From assembly GCA_002316295.1 (NCBI GenBank), contig DCDF01000068.1, positions 1 to 14,382 on the forward strand: DNA of 14,382 bases, given 5' to 3'. Position 1 is the stretch's first letter; the number at the start of each line of letters is the position of its first letter. The notes under the pieces are model-generated. The model did not search any database. It saw nothing but the letters and a program-made list of their open reading frames with translations, and was not told where the DNA came from. The DNA comes from Syntrophaceae bacterium UBA1062. Its GTDB lineage: Bacteria > Desulfobacterota > Desulfomonilia > UBA1062. Made by a program: the position numbers and the translations under genes. Positions 1-7,102 of the stretch are shown piece after piece.

Positions 1-4
1 TAAA

Positions 5-136
5 TCAGGTCAGTTTCTTTAGCGCCACCCAAAAGGCAAAGAATAATAAATGGATACCTTCCCATTTCCGCATACCTTCTGAGCTTTTTTGTAAATCACC
101 ATATAAATCCAAGAGCCTTCTTCTCTGAATTGTCAT
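5..136 (-). CDS. possible small hypothetical protein, 43 aa
   Basis: An open frame of 43 codons runs from an ATG at 136 to a TGA at 5-7. The product begins MTIQRRRLLDLYGDL. It ends with a hydrophobic, aromatic-rich stretch (about residues 28-38, containing LLFFAFWVAL) followed by lysines, which would suit a single membrane helix. A stop codon lies two codons upstream of the ATG, so the frame is not the tail of a longer gene in this window. No clear ribosome binding site precedes it. It lies 158 bases downstream of the second cas2 on the same strand. I do not recognise the family. It may be a chance frame or a relic. Confidence 0.2.
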   Translation of the reverse strand: MTIQRRRLLDLYGDLQKSSEGMRKWEGIHLLFFAFWVALKKLT

Positions 137-294
137 GTAAGCTCATGATCTTCAAGAGATATTTGATATTCCGCACACCTCTTTTTTGCTGCAGATAACT
201 TTATACATATTATCATGGAGATAGAATAAAATGGGAATTCCCTGTCAGGTCTGCGGAGCACTTTTTGAAACCCGAACATCAGTTGTCTCCCCAA
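137..294. other. AT-rich gap downstream of cas2, no CRISPR repeat seen
   Basis: The adaptation genes end at 295, and this is the place where an array leader often begins. I see no repeated 25-40 base unit here. The only compact symmetry is a perfect GGGAATTCCC palindrome at 233-242, which is too short to act as a terminator and has no convincing U-tract. If an array belongs to this locus it must lie left of base 1 or elsewhere in the genome. Confidence 0.5.
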
Positions 295-576
295 TCAGTA
301 CACATGATACTCCTCGTCAGGATCAATAAAAATACCCTTGCCGATGATATCTGGGATATAAGCCGCACATTTCTCGCAGAGCAGGAAATATTTCACGCCG
401 TCGACCTCCGGATCAATGACTGCTTCGATCCTGTTCTTCATCTCGCGCAGTGTCCCGGCTCTGACGTCGAGTTCGAAGATTGATTTTTGCACCCGAACGC
501 CGTAATCTTCCGAGATCTTCGCCACCTGCCGCAGGCGATCAGGGCCGGATATGTCGTAAGCAACAATTATTTTCAT
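295..576 (-). CDS. cas2: CRISPR-associated protein Cas2 (second of two)
   Basis: This 93-residue protein is of normal Cas2 length. Cas2 forms the dimeric core that holds two Cas1 dimers during spacer integration. The N-terminal strand MKIIVAYDIS carries the conserved Asp after the first beta strand (D8). It is followed by the family motif QKSIFELDV and, near residues 67-70, a CxxC (LCEKC) before the last strands. The frame is open further upstream, but the extra residues overlap the preceding cas2 and are unlike Cas2, so I place the start at the ATG at 576. That start lies two bases after the stop of the preceding cas2. No strong ribosome binding site is present, so translation is probably coupled. 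The protein is only about a quarter to a third identical by eye to its neighbour. Confidence 0.93.
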   Translation of the reverse strand: MKIIVAYDISGPDRLRQVAKISEDYGVRVQKSIFELDVRAGTLREMKNRIEAVIDPEVDGVKYFLLCEKCAAYIPDIIGKGIFIDPDEEYHVY

Positions 577-578
577 GC

Positions 579-854
579 CTACACAACCATGTAATCGAGC
601 TGGGTGAGCTTCATGCCTTTGCCGGAGATCAGAACCTTCCGAAGGCACCTGCTGCAGATTCTGTATATTCTTACCGAGTCGGTCTTCATGTCGATTTGCG
701 CTGCACAGTAAGCTCGGATGCGCTTTATGGCAGGTTCGTCGAGGTCGCATTCAAAGACGGATTTCTGGGTGTTAAGCCCGAACTCCTTGAGGAATCTGTG
801 CAGCGCCGCCCTTGTGGCATCATTGGAAATGTCATAGGTGATGAGGGTGATCAC
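579..854 (-). CDS. cas2: CRISPR-associated protein Cas2 (first of two)
   Basis: This 91-residue Cas2 starts with GTG at 854, and GGAGG lies 7 bases upstream of the start. It begins MITLITYDISND, with the conserved Asp at residue 8. The QKSVFECDL motif sits near residues 30-38 and a CxxC (ICSRC) near 67-70, followed by GKGMKL. It follows cas1 after 15 bases, the usual order of the adaptation module. Together with the adjacent cas2 it makes a tandem pair of divergent paralogues, so the integrase core could be a Cas2 heterodimer, or one copy could be specialised. That is inference; the family assignment is clear. Confidence 0.94.
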   Translation of the reverse strand: MITLITYDISNDATRAALHRFLKEFGLNTQKSVFECDLDEPAIKRIRAYCAAQIDMKTDSVRIYRICSRCLRKVLISGKGMKLTQLDYMVV

Positions 855-869
855 GGTCCCGCCTCCGAT

Positions 870-2024
870 TTACTTCAGCAGCATGGGCTGGTACATGTCA
901 GCCTCGCCCTCGATGACTTTCCTGAAATGACCTGCCTGGTAGACAAGGGCATCGGCATAGGTGAGTTTTCTGTCAGCGGGGGGGTAGAAGAATTCCGTGG
1001 TGAGCTTTTTCTCAAAGGCATCAATCACCCGGGAAAAGGCGCCGGGTGTGAGCCTGACAGGATATTTTGCGGTCAAGACTTCCTGTGCAGGCGTTTCCGT
1101 CATCCTCTGCTCCGGGAGATCAATGACATCGGGAGCATTGCCGGTATCAGACATGAGGCCTATAGGATCTTTGAGGATGTATTCGATATTATCCTCCTTC
1201 GGCGCTTCCTGCACATCATCCTCGGGCTTCTCAACAGTGAAGTCGTCTTTTTTCAGTATCTTCAGATTGAAGAGCGAGAGCGCCAGTGTGTCCGCGATAA
1301 TCGGCCGGAACTCCTCCATGAGGTCGAGCACCAGGGAGTATCTGCCATAGTCGATGGAGTGCAGGGAGCCCGGATAGGGATCAAGGCCTGCAACCCGAAC
1401 CGCTGCATAGACACGGTTCATGAGGAATGTATAGAGGAGGGAGAGCACTGAATTGACCGGATCAGTGGGAGGCCTCCTGACACGGCGGGTGAATCCCCAG
1501 TCGTCAACGAATCCTTTCGGGAAGGCATCGAAATAAAGCGCTGAGCCTCTTCCTTCATAGCCCCGCACACTGTTGACGGACTCGGCCCTGTCGAGCATCT
1601 TCAGGATGTCCATGATCTCTCTGGCCTTGCTTCCGGCAACCGGTATGCCCTTTGTCCTCTTGATGCGCATGAGCACGGTGGCCATGTTCGACAGCTTCCC
1701 TGAGACAAATGACTTTGCCGACTTCAGGCAGAAGTTTTCGTCATCGAGGAGCCGCCACTGGCGCTTGCGCAGATAGACATTGCGCGGCTCCTGCGATGCC
1801 AGCCTCCCCAGATATCGACCGTTAAAGGTGAGAAACACCACGTCGATGTTGTGCCGCAGAATCTGTGCCAAAGCCCTGTGGGTGATCTCCACATTACCAT
1901 AGACAAGTATCTGGCTGAGCTTGTAGGTGAAGAGCGTGTGATAGGTGTCGCCGCCCTTTTTCACGAGGAGGTGTCTCCCCTCCTTGATAACCCTCGCTCC
2001 CTGGGTTCTGATGTAAACGATCAT
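870..2024 (-). CDS. cas1: CRISPR-associated endonuclease/integrase Cas1
   Basis: Cas1 catalyses insertion of new spacers into the array. The start at 2024 gives MIVYIRTQGARV, a normal Cas1 beginning, and has AAGGAG 6 bases upstream; the longer open frame to 2213 adds residues unlike Cas1. Metal-binding residues are visible: Glu157 in RGYEGRGSALYF, His222 in GSLHSIDYGRYS, and the acidic cluster LDLMEEFRP (D234, E237, E238). At 384 residues it is longer than the usual 320-345. The excess is an acidic, proline-containing insertion at about residues 264-318, between the EFRP-containing helices and the C-terminal block that begins YPVRLTPGAF. The gene heads the cas1-cas2-cas2 module and is separated from the Csm6-like gene by 271 bases, so it may have its own promoter. 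Confidence 0.96.
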   Translation of the reverse strand: MIVYIRTQGARVIKEGRHLLVKKGGDTYHTLFTYKLSQILVYGNVEITHRALAQILRHNIDVVFLTFNGRYLGRLASQEPRNVYLRKRQWRLLDDENFCLKSAKSFVSGKLSNMATVLMRIKRTKGIPVAGSKAREIMDILKMLDRAESVNSVRGYEGRGSALYFDAFPKGFVDDWGFTRRVRRPPTDPVNSVLSLLYTFLMNRVYAAVRVAGLDPYPGSLHSIDYGRYSLVLDLMEEFRPIIADTLALSLFNLKILKKDDFTVEKPEDDVQEAPKEDNIEYILKDPIGLMSDTGNAPDVIDLPEQRMTETPAQEVLTAKYPVRLTPGAFSRVIDAFEKKLTTEFFYPPADRKLTYADALVYQAGHFRKVIEGEADMYQPMLLK

Positions 2025-2158
2025 TCGTAGCTCCTTTTCCGCAAATCCACATCCTCTCTCGCAGGCAGGAAAAAATCCCCACCCGTTTCGCTGAAGGAAA
2101 AGGGAGAAGGGGATTGCGGCATGATCATTGAGTTCATATTGAAACAATTCATGGTGTG

Positions 2159-2188
2159 ACCATACCGCCGTACTCGCAAGGCTTGCAA
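2159..2188 (-). promoter_or_regulatory. candidate promoter for cas1-cas2-cas2
   Basis: On the minus strand, TTGCAA (2188-2183) and TATGGT (2164-2159) are separated by 18 bases. They resemble sigma70 -35 and -10 boxes and would start transcription near 2152, leaving a leader of about 130 bases. A weaker alternative pair, TTGAAT (2280-2275) and GAATAT (2256-2251), lies further upstream. The palindrome at 2194-2203 sits five bases upstream of the candidate -35 box, a plausible place for a regulator. Confidence 0.25.
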
Positions 2189-2193
2189 ACACC

Positions 2194-2214
2194 GCAACAT
2201 TGCCGTCAGGCAAT
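2194..2214. promoter_or_regulatory. putative operator, copy 1 (upstream of cas1)
   Basis: GCAACATTGC occurs at 2194-2203. Its half-sites GCAA and TTGC are perfect inverted repeats. It overlaps a second inverted repeat, ATTGCC-GTCA-GGCAAT, at 2199-2214. The 12-base word CGCAACATTGCC here (2193-2204) recurs exactly at 9767-9778, in front of cas10. The same 10-base core, in inverted orientation, lies in front of cas6. Confidence 0.4.
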
Positions 2215-2295
2215 CAGAACATGGGCTGGAGAATGCTCGACCCCCATCAAATATTCTTGTCGCGTACATTCATTATTCAATTGTCGAAGAACAAT

Positions 2296-3549
2296 CTACC
2301 AGGGCAGTTCAGGGAATTCTATGAACGTCTTTATCTGCAGGAATTCACATATCGTCTCAAACATGGAATCTATCTCATATTCACTCACCGGCTTGGTGCC
2401 GTGAGCGAGTATGGACTGATTCCGGTTGGACTGGATATCTTTCATCTTCTTCAAAGTGGCCTGCTCAAAGAATCTCAATCCTGCATCATGCCCTTTTTCC
2501 TTCAGAAATACGAATGTTGCATGAAGGGGCAGCTTCAGCCTGTGGTTGCTAGGGTTCTCATATCTTCTGATAAATTCATGCCTTATTGATTCCGGCACAA
2601 TATCAGGTTTTACCTCGCTATTGCTGCAATGTGCCATCTCGGTGAAGCACACCTGCCCGTACATCTCAAGTGCCCGATATATACGGGCTGCAGCATCGTC
2701 AAAGCGTTTGTCCAACATCCTTCTTCGTGCATTGCTCACAAGGTCTTGCACCAAGCTCATGTCATATTTCTTCTGGGTGCCCGATGTTTTTTCAACGAGG
2801 TCTGCAAGAAATGACCTCAAGTTCTGAGTATTCTGTGCAAACACACCTAGAGGAGGATCGGTATATCTTCTTGCATACGATTCAAACTTACGAATGCTTG
2901 TCTCGATTTTCCTGAGAGCTGCTCTGTGGATGAACTGTTCCCAGAGAAGGAACGCTTCTGAAAACGATCGCACGAAACCGAAATAGTCGGAAATCCTTGC
3001 AGGACACTGCTGGTTCGCGGAACACGCGTCAATGATGCTTATCACCGCCGCATACCTGCGGTGGTTGAAAAGGGCAATGACCTGTCTGCGCTCTTCTTCG
3101 GCGTAGATCGACCAGGGACTCATTTCGCTGAACATCTTTTCTTTCCCGTCCACCACAGTACCAAGGCCGTTTTTATCCCGATCTCGGAAATCGCCGCCCA
3201 CATAGTTGAACAGAAAAGGATGCCCTGTTGTGGCAAGAATGAGCGCTGCGGACATTACCTTCGTCCCGCCGGTATAATCCACCATAACTTCATGCGATTG
3301 AGCTCCAAGCGAACTTATCCTGTCGACACATGCGCGGGCGGTCTTGTAACATTCAAAAAGAAGGTTCGGATTCTCGGTGATTTCATAGAAGACTTTCGGC
3401 CTGGAGTCGAGTGCGGACAGGACTTCACCTGCGATTTGCGTGGAATCTTGAGAAGTGAAGAAAATTACCTGTTCGGGTTTGTATTTTGCAATGCTTGCCT
3501 TCAATGGCTCCGGAGAACCGCCAATAGACATGATCATAACTCTCGGCAT
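2296..3549 (-). CDS. Csm6-like CARF-HEPN protein (TIGR02710 type), probable cOA-activated RNase
   Basis: The protein has 417 residues. The N-terminal half is a CARF fold: a first strand and loop RVMIMSIGGSPEPL (residues 3-16), then the ligand-loop motif VDYTGGTKVMSAAL at about 90-103. The C-terminal half is helical and ends with SNRNQSILAHG. This gives R376-x6-H383, matching the R-x4-6-H active site of HEPN ribonucleases. Proteins of this build are activated by cyclic oligoadenylate made by Cas10 and degrade RNA non-specifically. The start at 3549 lies four bases after the csm5 stop, so the gene is co-transcribed with the effector complex. The family assignment rests on remembered motif patterns; the Csm6-like role is inferred from the domains and the context. 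Confidence 0.85.
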   Translation of the reverse strand: MPRVMIMSIGGSPEPLKASIAKYKPEQVIFFTSQDSTQIAGEVLSALDSRPKVFYEITENPNLLFECYKTARACVDRISSLGAQSHEVMVDYTGGTKVMSAALILATTGHPFLFNYVGGDFRDRDKNGLGTVVDGKEKMFSEMSPWSIYAEEERRQVIALFNHRRYAAVISIIDACSANQQCPARISDYFGFVRSFSEAFLLWEQFIHRAALRKIETSIRKFESYARRYTDPPLGVFAQNTQNLRSFLADLVEKTSGTQKKYDMSLVQDLVSNARRRMLDKRFDDAAARIYRALEMYGQVCFTEMAHCSNSEVKPDIVPESIRHEFIRRYENPSNHRLKLPLHATFVFLKEKGHDAGLRFFEQATLKKMKDIQSNRNQSILAHGTKPVSEYEIDSMFETICEFLQIKTFIEFPELPW

Positions 3550-3553
3550 TTAT

Positions 3554-4957
3554 CTAGTCCTTGTCGTCGGAGCCCGCATTGGCAAGCAGTCCATCAAGAT
3601 AATCCCTGCGCTTAAACTTTTTGTATCCCTTGGTTCCGAGCTTGTCCCGTATGGCCCGGGCGATTGCCGCCTTATCCTGAGCATCCGGCAGGGTTTCTAT
3701 GTTCTGGATGATCGTCCCCAGGCGGCCCTTGTCATCGGGCTTGATAAGGGCAAGCTCGTCCAGGAGTTTTTCTGCTGCGGTCTTCTCTGGAACCGGCGGC
3801 TTGGGAGCAGCAGTCGGGGCCGACACTTCGAGAGGCTCTTCTTCCTCAGGGGCATAAGCAGTTTCCGGCGCCGGCCCCGGAACCACGGTGAGCCAGCCAA
3901 AGGGATGCATGTTCCGATCGGTGGGCTTTCTATCATCGGCCGACAGCCAGAATGTGGTCGCATGGTCTAGATTTATAGCGGGCTTGTCTTTGCCCCGCAT
4001 GATCCTGATGCTGCGATGGCCGGCAACGGTCACGCTTTCAGCGCCGCTGTGGCGGCCGATACGCAGCAAAAAACCGCTAGAAGGGATTTCCGGATGAACG
4101 CCATTAATGCCGATATGCTCCAGCTCGCGGTTTTCACGCTGAATCTCCTGGCCGTAGAAACGCATTGCAGCGGCTATCAGAGACCTGATCTCCAGCGGGT
4201 TTTCAATCAGGTCATCGTGTAGTGGCTTGTTAACAGTAATCACCCCTTCGAACATACTGCCGGGTTCGATGACCTCGAGTATCTGATATAACCCTCTTGC
4301 CCCGAACTTCGAGAGCTTCTTCTTTTCATTGACGGCATATACAATCATTGTCTTCACATCACCGACAGGCATGAAGTCTGATATCTTGAGCATGCGCAGG
4401 GGGTCGGTGGCAAAATTGCCCCCGTCGAGAAGCTTCTTTTCCAGATCCTTTGCTTGATCTTTGGGTTTCAGCCGATCATCCTTCCGTGCCGGTCTCTCGC
4501 CCTGGACCTTATTCAGCCAGGCCGTTCGTAAAGCCCCTTTTATAGATGAGCCAGGGATATAGGGTTGCCCGGTATTGGGATTAAAGGCCGTGCGCGCAAT
4601 GGCGAACCTGTTGAGCTCCTGCTGAATCTTGCGCCTGTCAGTTGCGGGAAGCTGCATGGTCTCTGCATAATGCGTCAAAAAGCCCTCACACAGCCGTATC
4701 TTCCTCCCCGGATGTTTCCTGACACGCATGAACTTGTAGAGTTCCAGCAGGGATTCAATCGTGCCCTTGGCGCAGATGGCGCTGAATCGAATTTTATCCG
4801 CAGGAGGGAGCGTACGGATAAAATCGAGCGGATCAAATGTGCAGAGGAACTTATTTTGCTCGTCGACAACAAAGCCCATGGGCTCATACGAATCGTCGCA
4901 ACCGATATGGATCGGTGCAACGGTGCGGATATGGAACCGGATGTTTTCATCAGGCAT
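3554..4957 (-). CDS. csm5: type III-A effector subunit Csm5 with a C-terminal extension
   Basis: Csm5 is the Cas7-like RAMP subunit that caps the 3' end of the crRNA in the Csm complex. Visible features are an N-terminal ferredoxin-like strand RFHIRTVAPIHIGCDD, the RAMP motif PYIPGSSIKGALRTAW at about 132-147, GFLLRIGRHSG at about 295-305, and HPFGWL at about 351-356, where Csm5 proteins usually end. The protein has 467 residues, against the usual 340-400. Beyond residue 357 there is an acidic, proline- and alanine-rich linker (about 360-392) and then a predicted helical segment (about 393-460) rich in Lys, Asp and Leu. Its start overlaps the csm4 stop by eight bases, indicating translational coupling. 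Confidence 0.9.
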   Translation of the reverse strand: MPDENIRFHIRTVAPIHIGCDDSYEPMGFVVDEQNKFLCTFDPLDFIRTLPPADKIRFSAICAKGTIESLLELYKFMRVRKHPGRKIRLCEGFLTHYAETMQLPATDRRKIQQELNRFAIARTAFNPNTGQPYIPGSSIKGALRTAWLNKVQGERPARKDDRLKPKDQAKDLEKKLLDGGNFATDPLRMLKISDFMPVGDVKTMIVYAVNEKKKLSKFGARGLYQILEVIEPGSMFEGVITVNKPLHDDLIENPLEIRSLIAAAMRFYGQEIQRENRELEHIGINGVHPEIPSSGFLLRIGRHSGAESVTVAGHRSIRIMRGKDKPAINLDHATTFWLSADDRKPTDRNMHPFGWLTVVPGPAPETAYAPEEEEPLEVSAPTAAPKPPVPEKTAAEKLLDELALIKPDDKGRLGTIIQNIETLPDAQDKAAIARAIRDKLGTKGYKKFKRRDYLDGLLANAGSDDKD

Positions 4958-5984
4958 AGTTCAGCTCCAGTCTAAAAGGGATGTGGATGGCGTATCCCTG
5001 GTGGACGGTTGCGGGCATGGCCTTGGAGATGCCGCTGACTGCGCGACCCAGGTAGGGTTTGTCCAGCACCTTGGGATCAGTGGGAACAAATACCGCGCCC
5101 TCGTCGGCCATGATCACCGGGTTCTTGAATGGGCTGGCGCTGGTGGCCAACTGATCGCCATGGCGGCCGTAGCGGATGAAGGGGCGGAAAAATTGGTCGG
5201 TAAAAACATCTGATTGCGGGATAACAGGGGAAAGCACATACGCTGCGTTGGCCTGAGCGCTGGCAGGCAAGCCAAGTTCTTCATAATTGACAATGCCGAA
5301 GCGCCCGCATCCGATGGATGCATCGGCGCCGAATCCGGTCTGGCCGATACGTTCCACGGCGGTCACGATATGTTCGATATCAGCGGCTTCTTCATCGACT
5401 AGAACAAATATCGCTAATTCCGTTTCCGGGTAGTAATGCCGGGATGCTGTGCTGTAAGGCGCAAAACCAACACCCGTGGTCATGCTATGGCGGTTGACGC
5501 TGTTGTGGGGCTGGTCGAAATTTATGCAATATGGACCGGAGGTAAAGCCCATGAGATTTCCGGTCACGTGACTGGACTGTGTGGCCGCAAGGTTCGATAG
5601 GTCCTGATCATTAAGATAGACAGCCTGGTCAAGATTGAATTCGAGGCCTTCTGCCACGCGCATCCAGGTGCGCTTCAGATTGTCCTTTCTGTTTAGCATG
5701 CGGTCACGCAATGAACCGCCCTTATCAGAAAAAAGCACCGAAGGTGGCAGATCCGGGCGTTTCAGCGCATATACCCGTTTGCCGTTATCCAAGAAACATG
5801 GCCACGCTGAAGAGAAGATGACAGCAGGCCGCTCGTCATAGCAGGCAATCCATGGTTCAAGCCCCCCGTTCAGAATTGCTCTTTCCCTGGCCGCCTGCCA
5901 GCAGAAGCTGCCGAAGATCGTGTCGCCCTTGAGCGGCGTTGCAAAGCCGGAAAAAGGTTCAATGATGATCTCGTAGAGTCTCAC
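4950..5984 (-). CDS. csm4: type III-A effector subunit Csm4
   Basis: Csm4 is the Cas5-like subunit that binds the 5' handle of the crRNA and docks onto Cas10. This 344-residue protein has a typical length. The N-terminal strand YEIIIEPFSGFATPLKGDTI is followed by FGSFCW (about 24-29), as in Csm4/Cas5 proteins. The glycine-rich RAMP loop GFGADASIGCGRFGI lies at about 217-231. The start is GTG at 5984, preceded by GGGGGA on the minus strand and 15 bases after the csm3 stop. The 3' end overlaps csm5. The gene position between csm3 and csm5 is standard. Confidence 0.92.
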   Translation of the reverse strand: MRLYEIIIEPFSGFATPLKGDTIFGSFCWQAARERAILNGGLEPWIACYDERPAVIFSSAWPCFLDNGKRVYALKRPDLPPSVLFSDKGGSLRDRMLNRKDNLKRTWMRVAEGLEFNLDQAVYLNDQDLSNLAATQSSHVTGNLMGFTSGPYCINFDQPHNSVNRHSMTTGVGFAPYSTASRHYYPETELAIFVLVDEEAADIEHIVTAVERIGQTGFGADASIGCGRFGIVNYEELGLPASAQANAAYVLSPVIPQSDVFTDQFFRPFIRYGRHGDQLATSASPFKNPVIMADEGAVFVPTDPKVLDKPYLGRAVSGISKAMPATVHQGYAIHIPFRLELNYA

Positions 5985-5999
5985 GACAGTGTCCCCCGC

Positions 6000-6698
6000 T
6001 TAGAAGGCCGCGACCGTTTCAAATTTTCTCTGCATGTCTGGGTCGCTCAATGTCAGGCTTATCCTGCCGTATCCGCGGCTGCCCGAGCCTCCGAGCGCAT
6101 CCATGGTGAGCAGTTTGAGGCCTGCGAGCAGATAGTCGAGCAGTTCTTTGTCTTCATCGCTCAATTGCTTGAGGGTTACGCTGAAATCAAAGACCATGCC
6201 GGCTGGCACGCGTTCTGAGAAACGCGGATTCTCTGCCGTACCCTTGATACGGTTGATGGAGTTTTCGCTTTTGACCTCGGTCAGCGTCAGGCGTTTTTCC
6301 CTTACCAGCGTTCGCGAGTCATTATTCAGGGGACAGTCGGCAAAGGAGGCTCTGGTCGGCCCCAGCTTTACGATCTCTTCACCGGCATCTCCACCTGAGC
6401 CGAAAAGCTTTATGATCTTCTCCGCCTCGCCTTTCTGAGCACCTTGCAAGTTCTTAAGCAATGAGGCCTGCACGGGTTTTCCTCCTGTCTGAATCATTAG
6501 CCCGCTCTTCATCTCCAGCAGAGAACGCACCTTGCCCTTGATGGATGATCCTGGGATGTACGGCTCCTGGGAATGTGGATGCTTGATGATGGGGTTGTCC
6601 GTACCGCCTATGTGCATCTCCGTATCACCGGCACCTATGTGCAATCCGCTTATAAGTTTCATCTGCCCTTTTATTTCATAAATTTTTGTCAGCTTCAT
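6000..6698 (-). CDS. csm3: type III-A effector subunit Csm3, target RNA endonuclease
   Basis: Csm3 is the Cas7 backbone subunit that cuts target RNA at 6-base intervals. The 232-residue protein contains LISGLHIGAGD, then IGGTDNPIIK with Asp34. Asp34 is the equivalent of the catalytic Asp32/33 known from studied Csm3 proteins. Next come PYIPGSSIKGKVRSLLE (47-63), ENSINRIKGTAENPRFSERV at about 145-164, and the glycine-rich LGGSGSRGYGRI at about 202-213. All key family blocks are intact, so target RNA cleavage is expected. The start at 6698 has a strong GGGGGGAGG just upstream and lies 12 bases after csm2. Confidence 0.96.
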   Translation of the reverse strand: MKLTKIYEIKGQMKLISGLHIGAGDTEMHIGGTDNPIIKHPHSQEPYIPGSSIKGKVRSLLEMKSGLMIQTGGKPVQASLLKNLQGAQKGEAEKIIKLFGSGGDAGEEIVKLGPTRASFADCPLNNDSRTLVREKRLTLTEVKSENSINRIKGTAENPRFSERVPAGMVFDFSVTLKQLSDEDKELLDYLLAGLKLLTMDALGGSGSRGYGRISLTLSDPDMQRKFETVAAF

Positions 6699-6710
6699 GC
6701 CTCCCCCCTC

Positions 6711-7100
6711 TTAATTTTCACCGTACTGCCTGTAATAGCCCATGAATGCTTCGAAGAAACTTGCGAATACATCTAGGTCCCGCGGATTATGAACTTGCCT
6801 TATGCATGTCCTGATAAAATCATCAAGAAATGCCTTAGACACTTTTTCTTTTCTGCCATACGCGTATGCTGCCTTCGCGATAAGCATGTTTACAAAGGGT
6901 TGAATATTCTCCCACGATTCCGAACTTGTCTTGGCGCGTGAATTCCATAAGACAACCTCATCATAGAACTTACGAATCTGGCTTCGTTTATTTGAATCTC
7001 TTCCGCCAGAAGAGTGTATCTTTTCAGCCCAATATTCGGCAACATCAGAGAAAAGTCTTGGATTTATCCTTTCCCCTTCCAAATAAAATTTAATCTCCAT
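6711..7100 (-). CDS. csm2: type III-A effector small subunit Csm2
   Basis: Csm2 is the helical small subunit that lines the groove facing Csm3 and contacts the target RNA. The 129-residue product is of family length and is predicted to be all helical. It shows the typical segments KRSQIRKFYDEVVLW (about 38-52), NMLIAKAAYAYGRKEK (about 71-86) and a C-terminal FASFFEAFMGYYRQYG. GGAGGG precedes the start at 7100, and the gap to cas10 is two bases. The position between cas10 and csm3 supports the call. Confidence 0.92.
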   Translation of the reverse strand: MEIKFYLEGERINPRLFSDVAEYWAEKIHSSGGRDSNKRSQIRKFYDEVVLWNSRAKTSSESWENIQPFVNMLIAKAAYAYGRKEKVSKAFLDDFIRTCIRQVHNPRDLDVFASFFEAFMGYYRQYGEN

Positions 7101-7102
7101 AT

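Noticed and set aside
1..300. CRISPR array or leader next to cas2
   Set aside because: No unit of 25-40 bases is repeated, and only a 10-base palindrome is present; nothing supports a repeat in this window.
577..750. N-terminal extension of the second Cas2
   Set aside because: It would overlap most of the preceding cas2 in another frame, and the extra residues are not Cas2-like.
480..1451. Plus-strand frame of 323 codons over cas2 and cas1
   Set aside because: It is the complement of clear Cas2 and Cas1 coding sequence and resembles no protein.
2025..2213. N-terminal extension of Cas1 by 63 residues
   Set aside because: The internal ATG at 2024 has AAGGAG at good spacing and gives the normal Cas1 beginning; the extension is unlike Cas1.
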